A model generated the notes under the pieces. That model searched no databases and was not told the origin of the DNA. It saw only the letters and a program-made list of their open reading frames with translations. A stretch of 64,000 bases of DNA from Moheibacter stercoris (GTDB taxonomy: Bacteria; Bacteroidota; Bacteroidia; Flavobacteriales; Weeksellaceae): assembly GCF_040545805.1 (NCBI RefSeq), contig NZ_JBEPMO010000009.1, positions 1 through 64,000 of the forward strand, given 5' to 3'. Below, one piece after another: positions 34,675-42,580 of the stretch. Position numbers and translations under genes: made by a program. Every line of letters begins with the position of its first letter. Within the stretch, counting starts at the first letter, position 1.

Positions 34675-35103
34675 ATGAAATATTTTGTTTTATTTCTAGT
34701 AGTTGGAATGTTCTGTTTCGGACAAGAAACCATCAAAGTTCAAGAAAATGATAATTTCACGGTGGAATTACCCGAATCCTTGAATAATATTTTAGAATCC
34801 AAAGAAAAATCAGAGGATACAAAAAACGATCCACCGAAACCTGAACCTGAATTCTGCAAGGGTGCAAGTATTCAAATTTTTTATTCCAAAAATCGACAAG
34901 AAGCAGAGAAAATTGTCAATGATTTCAATGGTAAATTCCCTCAACTAAAAGCATCTTTGTCCTATGTTTCTCCTGATTATAAAGTCAAAGTTGGAAGATA
35001 TAAAACAAGAGAAGAAGCTAGTTCGGATTTGAATAAGATTAAAAAAGATTTTCCACTAAGTCTAATTTCTGACGAGAAATTCAGGTGTTCTGTATTCAAA
35101 TAA
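34675..35103 (+). CDS. Exported SPOR-domain-like protein
   Basis: A 142-residue protein with a signal peptide (MKYFVLFLVVGMFCFGQ), a Pro/Glu/Lys linker (SEDTKNDPPKPEPEF) and a C-terminal SPOR-like repeat: SIQIFYSKNRQEAEKIVNDFNGKFP, then YKVKVGRYKTREEASSDLNKIKKDFP. The SPOR domain binds denuded peptidoglycan glycans at division sites. Either of two adjacent ATG codons (34672 or 34675) can be the start; the first overlaps the DUF5522 stop codon. A pair of Cys (EFCKGAS and FRCSVF) probably closes the domain with a disulfide. Confidence 0.85.
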   Translation: MKYFVLFLVVGMFCFGQETIKVQENDNFTVELPESLNNILESKEKSEDTKNDPPKPEPEFCKGASIQIFYSKNRQEAEKIVNDFNGKFPQLKASLSYVSPDYKVKVGRYKTREEASSDLNKIKKDFPLSLISDEKFRCSVFK

Positions 35104-35142
35104 AGTTTAACAAACATTCATCCAAAGGCTACTTTAATTTCC

Positions 35143-35213
35143 TCAGGGAAAACCCTTATTCATATTTTGGAGGTATACCCATATACCTAAAAATTAGGGC
35201 CATCATAGTTTTG
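35143..35213 (+). promoter_or_regulatory. Bipartite operator and promoter, site A
   Basis: Distal element TCAGGGAAAACCCTTA (35143-35158), proximal element GGAGGTATACCC (35169-35180), exactly 25 bases, then the -7 box TAGTTTTG (35206-35213). There is no -33 TTG, so activation by a bound regulator is likely. The inverted repeat AGGTAT/ATACCT (35171-35188) overlaps the proximal element. Confidence 0.65.
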
Positions 35214-35234
35214 TAGAAATTAAAAACAATTTCT

Positions 35235-36329
35235 ATGAAAAACCTTATTACCCTATTAACTTTCTTATTCTTTGCCCAAATAATGGTAGCGCAAGAAAAG
35301 ATTATCATTCACAAAACTTCTACATCCAACATTTCGGGCCACAAAACCATTTTGGATCACCCTTCTTTGAATAATAATCCAGATGCTATCCTATTTTCTT
35401 CGCATTGTTATTCTTGCCTAAATACCAATAAAAATAACTTAAGTAACAATGCGCTCATCTACGATGATTATATTCAAAGATGGATTATTTTCAATGTAGA
35501 TATAAGCCAAATGCAAGAAGATTTAACCTTCTTTGTTTATATTGTTCAAGATCCTAATTATGGTTTTACCAGATTAAGTCAGACCAACTCCCCTTATTTT
35601 AATCTTAGTCACCCATTAATTAATAATATTGAAGATGAAGAAGTTGCAGCTATACATTTGAGTAAAGGAGAAGTATTTCCGCATCGAATTGGAATTTCTT
35701 TTGATTATGATGTCAATAGACATCGTGTTATCACAGAAAATCAAGAAAACTTTCTAGAATTAGAAACCAATGTCATGGTTATTATCGACGGTGAAGAAGG
35801 TATAGCTGGATTTAAACACATTTCAAGACAAAATAACACAGACTATGTGACGTATCTTGACCATCCTTTATTGAACTTAAGACCCAACGCAAGATTTGTC
35901 TTTACACATTACAAATTAAATATCCCGACGTCAGAATACAATCAGTATTATGATAAAACATTAACTGCAGTTTACGATACGTTTCATGAAAAATGGGCAA
36001 TTGCTGCAGAGGATTCATCACCTGTTCCGATTAATATGATTTTTAATGTGTTTGTTGATGAATATGTTCACATGGATACAGATGAATCCTTATCCAAGAA
36101 TACAATTAGCGTATCTCCCAATCCAGCATCTCAATTTGTACGAATTGATTCCAAAGATCCTGTCCAAAAGATTTCCTTTATCAACAGCGCTGGACAAATT
36201 TTGAAAGAAGTTAATGCTGGGGCAAATTTATCCAATAACATATCCATTGCTGACTTGCCAAAAGGAGTCTACATTCTAAAAATCCAAACCGATCGAACAA
36301 TATCCACTGAGAAATTAATCATACAATAA
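35235..36329 (+). CDS. T9SS-secreted protein with internal repeats (paralogue 1 of 3)
   Basis: A 364-residue secreted protein. Signal peptide MKNLITLLTFLFFAQIMVAQ; then three related units of ~85-90 residues. Units 1 and 3 share 'HKTS...TILDHPSLNNNPDA' and 'FVFTHYKLN...EKWAIAAEDSSPVPINMIFNVFV'; the middle unit is more diverged. The last ~75 residues (NTISVSPNPASQFVRIDS, then QKISFINSAGQILKEV and LPKGVYILKIQT) are a type A T9SS sorting domain, so it should be exported and attached to the cell surface or released. Enzymatic residues are not evident; an adhesive or structural role is only a guess. Expression probably depends on site A. Confidence 0.85.
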   Translation: MKNLITLLTFLFFAQIMVAQEKIIIHKTSTSNISGHKTILDHPSLNNNPDAILFSSHCYSCLNTNKNNLSNNALIYDDYIQRWIIFNVDISQMQEDLTFFVYIVQDPNYGFTRLSQTNSPYFNLSHPLINNIEDEEVAAIHLSKGEVFPHRIGISFDYDVNRHRVITENQENFLELETNVMVIIDGEEGIAGFKHISRQNNTDYVTYLDHPLLNLRPNARFVFTHYKLNIPTSEYNQYYDKTLTAVYDTFHEKWAIAAEDSSPVPINMIFNVFVDEYVHMDTDESLSKNTISVSPNPASQFVRIDSKDPVQKISFINSAGQILKEVNAGANLSNNISIADLPKGVYILKIQTDRTISTEKLIIQ

Positions 36330-36400
36330 TCAGAATCTCTCGTGCAATTTTAATCCAATGGATTCTATCCTATTTATGTGTGTGTGTATTGAGTAGTCAA

Positions 36401-36432
36401 GGTTCGGATTTTTAAATCCGAGCTTTTTTTTT
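36401..36432 (+). terminator. Terminator after T9SS paralogue 1
   Basis: TCGGATTT/AAATCCGA hairpin followed by nine T. Confidence 0.8.
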
Positions 36433-36492
36433 AATAATTAAAAGCATAATGTTGATGTAAGTAGGTTTCAAAACTAACACATTTAAACCCAA

Positions 36493-36563
36493 TCAGGGAA
36501 AACCCTTACCTCTAATTTGGAGGAATACCCATAATCTTAAAGTAGTACGCTAAAGTAGCTTTG
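36493..36563 (+). promoter_or_regulatory. Bipartite operator and promoter, site B
   Basis: The same 16-base distal element as site A (36493-36508), proximal GGAGGAATACCC (36519-36530), exactly 25 bases, then TAGCTTTG (36556-36563). Spacings are identical to site A. Confidence 0.65.
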
Positions 36564-36586
36564 TGGGAAAATTAAAAACAATTTCT

Positions 36587-37681
36587 ATGAAATACTTTTT
36601 TACCCTATTAATTTGCTTGTTATGTACAAAATCACTTTTAGCACTAGAGAGAATATTCATTCACAAAACTTCTGTTGATAATATTCAAGATTTCAAAACT
36701 ATTTTGGATCACCCGGACTTGAATTACAATCCAGATGCCAATATTTTCGTATCACATTGTTGGTCTTGCCTAAATGCAAACCAAGCAAATCTAAACACAA
36801 ACGGAGTTTATTTCAGCGAAGATCTACAACGTTGGCTGATTTACAATGCAGACCAAAGCCCTATGCCAACTGATGTTAGTTTTTTCGTTTATCTAAGTTC
36901 TGGCAATTATGGAACGGTTCGAACTTGTGACTCCAATGCCAATTTTTTCAATATCATTGATGATCCTTGGATTGATAATTCAGAGAATAAAATTACGGCA
37001 GCAATTCATGTGAGCAGTGGAGAACTTTTCCCTCATCGAATTGGCGTTACCTATGATTACATCAATAATCGTCATCAAGTTTATACAGAAAATCAGCAAA
37101 ATTTTCAAGCTCATCAAACAAGAATTATGTTTATGACCGATGGACCAGAGGATGTAACTGCATTTAGACATTATACAAATTCAGGAAACACACCAAACGA
37201 TATCACCTTTATTGACCATCCCTTATTAAACAACAAACCCAACGCAAGATTTGTATTTACCCATTACAAATTAAATTACGAATCCCCTCATTATCAATAT
37301 TATAATAAAGCATTAACAGCATTCTATAGTCCTTTTCAAAACAAATGGGGAATTGCAACCGAAGATTTTTCGCAAATGCCTCACGACTTAATTTTTAATG
37401 TATTTGTCGATGAAAAAGATTATATGAATACAGAAGAAATAATCGCCGAAAACAAAATTAGCATTTCGCCCAATCCAGCTACTCAATTTGTACGAATTGA
37501 TTCCAAAGAACCAACTCAAAAGATTTCTTTTATCAATATAGCTGGACAAATAGTAAAAGAAGTAGACGTAAATGATAAATTGTCAAACAAAATTTCAATT
37601 TCAGACTTACCAAAAGGAACTTATATTGTAAGAGTTCAAACCAATCGAAATCTATATACCGAAAAATTATTGGTAAACTAG
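36587..37681 (+). CDS. T9SS-secreted protein with internal repeats (paralogue 2 of 3)
   Basis: A 364-residue protein counted from the ATG at 36587, which gives a good signal peptide (MKYFFTLLICLLCTKSLLA); the 8 codons before it overlap the promoter. It matches the upstream gene along its full length: HKTSVDNIQDFKTILDHPDL, CWSCLNANQANLNTN, the middle unit with FPHRIGVTYDYINNRH, NNKPNARFVFTHYKLN and the T9SS sorting domain starting KISISPNPATQFVRIDS. Cysteines in 'SHCWSC' and 'TCDSN' are partly shared. The 5' untranslated sequence around the ATG is also near identical to paralogue 1, so a recent tandem duplication included the promoter. Confidence 0.85.
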   Translation: MKYFFTLLICLLCTKSLLALERIFIHKTSVDNIQDFKTILDHPDLNYNPDANIFVSHCWSCLNANQANLNTNGVYFSEDLQRWLIYNADQSPMPTDVSFFVYLSSGNYGTVRTCDSNANFFNIIDDPWIDNSENKITAAIHVSSGELFPHRIGVTYDYINNRHQVYTENQQNFQAHQTRIMFMTDGPEDVTAFRHYTNSGNTPNDITFIDHPLLNNKPNARFVFTHYKLNYESPHYQYYNKALTAFYSPFQNKWGIATEDFSQMPHDLIFNVFVDEKDYMNTEEIIAENKISISPNPATQFVRIDSKEPTQKISFINIAGQIVKEVDVNDKLSNKISISDLPKGTYIVRVQTNRNLYTEKLLVN

Positions 37682-37693
37682 TTGACTAAATTT

Positions 37694-37723
37694 GAGCCTC
37701 TTGAAAATCAAGGGGCTTTTTTT
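37694..37723. terminator. Terminator between T9SS paralogue 2 and dnaG
   Basis: AGCCTCTTG/CAAGGGGCT hairpin followed by seven T; convergent genes. Confidence 0.8.
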
Positions 37724-39656
37724 ACACCACTCGATTCAAGGCTTTGAAAATTCTGGCGCGAGTTTGAGTCAAAATCATAATTTTTTCCAATTGTTCATTG
37801 CGAACTTCACCCGATAAATCTTCGCCATTGAGAAGTTTTGCATATTCCTTTATTTTATCTTCAATGTATAAAGTCTTGTAGCGCAATATTGTATCGGTAA
37901 TGTTTTTAGAAATATGTTCTTCTTTGGGTGCGATGAAAATATTCAATTTCTTTTCCCAGTTCTCACTGATGAAATACTTTTCCATCAAGGCTTCAGAAGC
38001 AACTTGGGTTTTATTTTCGTCGAACATTTTCACGAAAAAATCACCCGTTCTCAATTCATCATTTTCATAACCCAATTTGACATCTTCCAAAATCGTTTGG
38101 TATAATTGATTTTCTAGCGAAAGTTCATTGGTATCAAATTGACGGATGATCTCCTCAATAACGGTTGTTTCATATTTTTCACCTTCATCATTTTCCAATT
38201 CAACAATCAGATTCCCAAATTGCATAATTAGACGAATGATTTCTTCTTCCACCACTTCACGCGGACGAATCGTTACCTCTTGGGTTTTGACAACTTCCAG
38301 TGGTCGATTGGGTGAATCCTGAACTGGTTTTGGAGAATTATCTTTTGACTTTCGTTGTATCGTTTGTTCCAATTCCTTGAACAAAACCTCCTCGCGAACA
38401 TCCATCAACTTGGACGTTTCCTGAATGTACAATTCTCGCTGAATAACACTTGGAATCAACCCAATACTCTGAATGATATCTCTTATTAATTCTGCCTTTT
38501 TAACCGGATTATCCTTGGCTTCCTCAAGCAAAATTTTTGCTTTGAATTGAATGAAATCGGTAGCATTTTGGTTGATATACTCCAAAATTTCATCCGAATT
38601 ATGTTTGCGCGCAAACGAATCCGGATCATCGCCTTCTGGGAACAACAAGACTTTCACGTTCAATTCCTGCTCCAAAATCAAATCAATTCCACGGAAAGAA
38701 GCTTTGATTCCAGCTGGATCACCATCATACAAAATCGTGACATTGGGCGTCAAACGTTTGATCAAACGAATTTGATCTGGCGTCAATGCCGTACCCGAAC
38801 TCGCCACCACGTTTTCAATTCCAGCTTGATGCAAAGAAATCACATCGGTATAACCTTCCACCAACAAACATTCGTTGTTTTTCAGGATGGCTTGTTTGGC
38901 TTGGAAAACACCATAAAGAATTTTACTCTTATGATAAATTTCGGATTCTGGAGAATTGAGATATTTCGCAGCCTTAACATCACTTCGAAGAATTCGTCCA
39001 CCAAATCCTAAAGTTCTTCCCGAGAAGCTATGAATTGGGAAAATTATACGCTCACGAAAACGATCGATTCCATGCTCAGTTTCCTTATAAATGGATAAAC
39101 CCGAAGCTTCCAAAATATTTTTGCCATATCCCTTTTTTTCGGCAGCTTCGGTAAACGCATTTCTTTTTGCAGGCGAATAACCAAGTTCAAATTTCTCAAT
39201 GGTCGCTTTTGTAAAACCACGTTCCTTGAAATAGGACAAACCGATGGATTGTCCTTCTTCGGTTTCCGTAAGCTGTTCAATAAAATATTTTTTGGCAAAT
39301 TCTGAAACGATGTACAAACTTTCGCGAAATTGAGTTTCCTCTTTTTGCTGATCTGTTTGTTCACGATCTTCCTCAATCTCAATATTGTATCGTTTTGCTA
39401 ACCATTTCAAGGCTTCCGGATACGTAAATTGTTCATGTTCCATCAAGAAGGTAACCACGTTTCCTCCTTTTCCAGTTGAGAAATCCTTCCAAATTTGCTT
39501 AGCAGGTGAAACCATAAAAGAAGGAGACTTTTCGTCCACAAAAGGAGAAAGCCCTTTCAAGTTGCTTCCTGCTCTTTTTAAACTGACGAAATCTCCGATT
39601 ACTTCCTCTACTCTTGCAGTAGAAAAAATAGTATCTATGGTTTGACGACTTATCAC
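37722..39656 (-). CDS. dnaG: DNA primase, without zinc ligands
   Basis: A 644-residue primase when started at GTG 39656 (VISRQTIDTIF), which fits the family start; an in-frame TTG lies 15 bases upstream. The N-terminal domain keeps the zinc-domain framework (DEKSPSFMVSPAKQIWKDFSTGKGGN), but all four Cys/His ligands of the CHC2 motif are replaced, so no zinc can be bound there. The catalytic core is intact: RIIFPIHSFSGRTLGFGGR, the TOPRIM motif LLVEGYTDVISLHQAGI and ILYDGDPAGIKA. A C-terminal helicase-binding domain follows. It makes RNA primers at the replication fork with DnaB. Confidence 0.92.
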   Translation of the reverse strand: MISRQTIDTIFSTARVEEVIGDFVSLKRAGSNLKGLSPFVDEKSPSFMVSPAKQIWKDFSTGKGGNVVTFLMEHEQFTYPEALKWLAKRYNIEIEEDREQTDQQKEETQFRESLYIVSEFAKKYFIEQLTETEEGQSIGLSYFKERGFTKATIEKFELGYSPAKRNAFTEAAEKKGYGKNILEASGLSIYKETEHGIDRFRERIIFPIHSFSGRTLGFGGRILRSDVKAAKYLNSPESEIYHKSKILYGVFQAKQAILKNNECLLVEGYTDVISLHQAGIENVVASSGTALTPDQIRLIKRLTPNVTILYDGDPAGIKASFRGIDLILEQELNVKVLLFPEGDDPDSFARKHNSDEILEYINQNATDFIQFKAKILLEEAKDNPVKKAELIRDIIQSIGLIPSVIQRELYIQETSKLMDVREEVLFKELEQTIQRKSKDNSPKPVQDSPNRPLEVVKTQEVTIRPREVVEEEIIRLIMQFGNLIVELENDEGEKYETTVIEEIIRQFDTNELSLENQLYQTILEDVKLGYENDELRTGDFFVKMFDENKTQVASEALMEKYFISENWEKKLNIFIAPKEEHISKNITDTILRYKTLYIEDKIKEYAKLLNGEDLSGEVRNEQLEKIMILTQTRARIFKALNRVV

Positions 39657-39815
39657 GAAGTAAAAATACAATTAATTAGGAATTTTCCTTCTTTGACCCA
39701 ATGAATTACCTAATGAATTTTCAGGTAAAATCCTGAATGCAAATCTTCTATCTACCAAAAAATAATCGTAATTTCATTTTCACTTTTGTTCCAAACAAAA
39801 CTTAATAAATCTACC

Positions 39816-42557
39816 ATGAGCAACTTACCTAGAAAAATCATTGCAGAAGGAGCATTCCAAAGATTTTCAAAAAATAGCGAGCATATTGAAGATGTAAAAG
39901 AAGGGATTGAAAAAACGCGTTCGGGCGAATCAACGCTTGTAGAAATTCAAAGCAATCCCGATATTTTGAAAAAAAGAATTGATCGTGAACCTATGCCAGT
40001 TGCGATGGCTGTGGAACGTATCAATGGAACTCCTAACTTTCAAGACATTTTGGTGTTGCGGAAAATTTTCAAATTGGCCGATTCAGTTGGGAAAATCGTC
40101 ATCAGAACAAGTCCAAGCAAATCGGTTGGATTTGGAACGGGTTTCTTGATTGCTCCTGGTATTGTGATTACCAATCACCATGTTTTCCCCAATTCGAAAT
40201 CCGTCGAGCATTCTTTTATTCAATTTAACTACGAACTAAATGATCAAGGTCTACCCAGAACGGTTAAAACCTATCATTTTGATCCCGATAAATTATTTGT
40301 CACGTCCTCTTTGGAAAAAGACGAAAAAGATCCAACATCTGGACTTGATTTTTCCATTATCGCCTTGAAAGAAAAATCCATTGAAAACGAAATACCCATC
40401 ACCGAAATTCCTCATGCCACTTTGGATGAATCTTTGGGAAAAATTGTGGAAGGAGAAAATTGTGTGGTCATTCAACATCCACAAGGAGATTATAAAAAAA
40501 TTGTCTTGAAAGACATCAGAATGTTGACACTCTCTGAAGACTTTTTAATCTATGAATCTGACACACTTCCAGGCTCTTCTGGCGCCATGGTCCTTGGATT
40601 GGGAACTGGGGAAGTTGTAGCATTGCATCATAGTGGTGTTCCTCGCAAAAATGAAAAAGGTGAATGGCTACGAAAAGATGGTGACATTGTCCGTGCTGGC
40701 GATCCCGATGATGCTATTGATTGGATTGGGAATGAAGGAATTCGGGTAAGTAGCATTCTGAAGACGCTTAAAGCCATGAAAGTGCCGCGAAAAATGCAGG
40801 CTTCCTTGAATAAAGTACTTCGAATAAGTACTACAATTGATGAAAAAGACGATACCAACAAGCCAAAAGAACCAACACCAGATCCTTTGATTGTCGTGGA
40901 TGACCAAACGAAAATAAAACCAAATGAACCTCTTCAGCATTTGCATTTTTTCGAAATTGAATTGGCAGATAATGAATTTCTTCAACTTGATTGGAAAGAA
41001 AATTACAAGAAACTAATTCCTGAAATTGTTTCCAATGAAGCTTTATTTCCGATGTCAACCGATTCGGAACAAAGAAAATTATTCTACATCGGCATAAGAT
41101 CCAATAAAAATCCATGGGAAATTGCAGCGTATTTAGAGGATTTGCCACAAATTGAAATCGCGACGCCAGATCTTCCTGTGGTAACCGATATTGCAAAAGA
41201 AAACCTGATAGGAATCCAAAATTCAGATGTTGAAAGTACCAAAAATCGATTTGCTCAATGGAATGAATCGGAATTTCTTGGTAATTGGAAAACTTCGCAT
41301 TATACCAAAGATTTCATTTCCAAAAAAGATCATGAATCCATTCGAAAATGGAACCGAAAAGCTGTCAACCTTCCAGATTCTCTAGAGGAATTAAAAGATT
41401 GGAACAAAATTTCTGAACATTTATCAGAAATCAAACTTATTCAATTGGATACCGGTTATACAACTCATTCCAAAGTTTTGAATGGCTATAATTTGATAGA
41501 AGATGAGGATTTTATGGATGGAAATGATGCCAAAGACGAAATGAATGATGGTGTCTTACAATTTCCTGGACATGGCGCCCGAACGGCTAGTATTGTCATT
41601 GGCAATCAAAAATCCTCTTTTGAAAATGATGGGAATTTTGGCGTTTTGTACTCAGAAGGACCTCAACGATTTCAATTGATTCCCTATCGAATTGCACAAT
41701 CTGTGGTGCTAATTGGACGTGGAAAAAACTTGGTAGATGCTGCCAATCACGCCATCAATTCGGGAGCAGACGTGATGTTTATGTGCATGGGAAGTTATCC
41801 GAGACCGATGATTTACGAAGTAGCGAAATCAGCCTATGATCGAGGTGTTATTTGGGTTTGTGCTGCTGGCAATGAAGTGGAAATGGTCGTTGCTCCTGCT
41901 CTTTATCCGGGAACTATCGCCGTTGCTGCCTTCAATCCCAATCAGCGTCCATGGAAAGGAAGCAGTTATGGAAATACTGTCGATATTGCAGCTCCAGGCG
42001 AAGATGTCTATGTACCCTTTGAAGACGAAAGTCTCAAAGAAATTATGGCCTATGGAAGCGGAACGAGTTATGCTACACCTCATGTCGCTTCGGCAGCTGT
42101 GTTATGGAAAGCCAAACATCAATCCAAATTGACGCAATACAATTATCCTTGGCAAATTGTGGAAGCTTTTCGCTATTGTTTGAAACAATCTGCCTCTAAA
42201 AACAAACCAGCACATTGGGATTCAAAAAATTATGGCGCTGGGATTTTGGACATTCAAGCCTTGTTGGACGAACCTTTGCCGAAAAAAGAAAGTTTGGAAT
42301 ATGCCTATGCTAACAACAAAGGAAAACCAAGTTGGGATTTAGGACTTCGCGAAGGTGTTCATTATTTATGGCAAACTTTGGTTCGAAAAATTAAACCCGG
42401 ACCAGAATCCTATATGCCGGAAATGATGTTAAGTCCAAGAGCTCAAACTGCTCTTTCATCTTTGTCAACGCAACCGATTCAAACTGTTTTTGAACGAACC
42501 TCGGAAGGTTCCTTGGATTCCCCTATTTTAAAAATGTATTTTGAAAGCTACGAATAA
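39816..42557 (+). CDS. Fusion of trypsin-like and subtilisin-like proteases, cytoplasmic
   Basis: A 913-residue protein from the ATG at 39816, with no signal peptide. Residues ~85-320 are a V8/trypsin-like protease: FGTGFLIAPGIVITNHHVF with His122, Asp178 in GLDFSIIAL, Ser255 in LPGSSGAMV. A linker (~335-470) includes a Pro/Lys-rich stretch and an uncharacterised region with HFFEIELADNEFLQLDWKE. Residues ~535-810 are an S8 subtilase: Asp545 in IQLDTGY, His586 in PGHGARTAS, Asn686 in AAGN, Ser751 in GSGTSYATPHVAS. Both triads look complete. The last ~100 residues are unassigned. It lies 23 bases before the M19-like gene and likely forms a two-gene unit. Role unknown; a stress or defence protease cascade is an inference. 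Confidence 0.88.
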   Translation: MSNLPRKIIAEGAFQRFSKNSEHIEDVKEGIEKTRSGESTLVEIQSNPDILKKRIDREPMPVAMAVERINGTPNFQDILVLRKIFKLADSVGKIVIRTSPSKSVGFGTGFLIAPGIVITNHHVFPNSKSVEHSFIQFNYELNDQGLPRTVKTYHFDPDKLFVTSSLEKDEKDPTSGLDFSIIALKEKSIENEIPITEIPHATLDESLGKIVEGENCVVIQHPQGDYKKIVLKDIRMLTLSEDFLIYESDTLPGSSGAMVLGLGTGEVVALHHSGVPRKNEKGEWLRKDGDIVRAGDPDDAIDWIGNEGIRVSSILKTLKAMKVPRKMQASLNKVLRISTTIDEKDDTNKPKEPTPDPLIVVDDQTKIKPNEPLQHLHFFEIELADNEFLQLDWKENYKKLIPEIVSNEALFPMSTDSEQRKLFYIGIRSNKNPWEIAAYLEDLPQIEIATPDLPVVTDIAKENLIGIQNSDVESTKNRFAQWNESEFLGNWKTSHYTKDFISKKDHESIRKWNRKAVNLPDSLEELKDWNKISEHLSEIKLIQLDTGYTTHSKVLNGYNLIEDEDFMDGNDAKDEMNDGVLQFPGHGARTASIVIGNQKSSFENDGNFGVLYSEGPQRFQLIPYRIAQSVVLIGRGKNLVDAANHAINSGADVMFMCMGSYPRPMIYEVAKSAYDRGVIWVCAAGNEVEMVVAPALYPGTIAVAAFNPNQRPWKGSSYGNTVDIAAPGEDVYVPFEDESLKEIMAYGSGTSYATPHVASAAVLWKAKHQSKLTQYNYPWQIVEAFRYCLKQSASKNKPAHWDSKNYGAGILDIQALLDEPLPKKESLEYAYANNKGKPSWDLGLREGVHYLWQTLVRKIKPGPESYMPEMMLSPRAQTALSSLSTQPIQTVFERTSEGSLDSPILKMYFESYE

Positions 42558-42580
42558 CCTTATACTAAAACGTTTACTTT

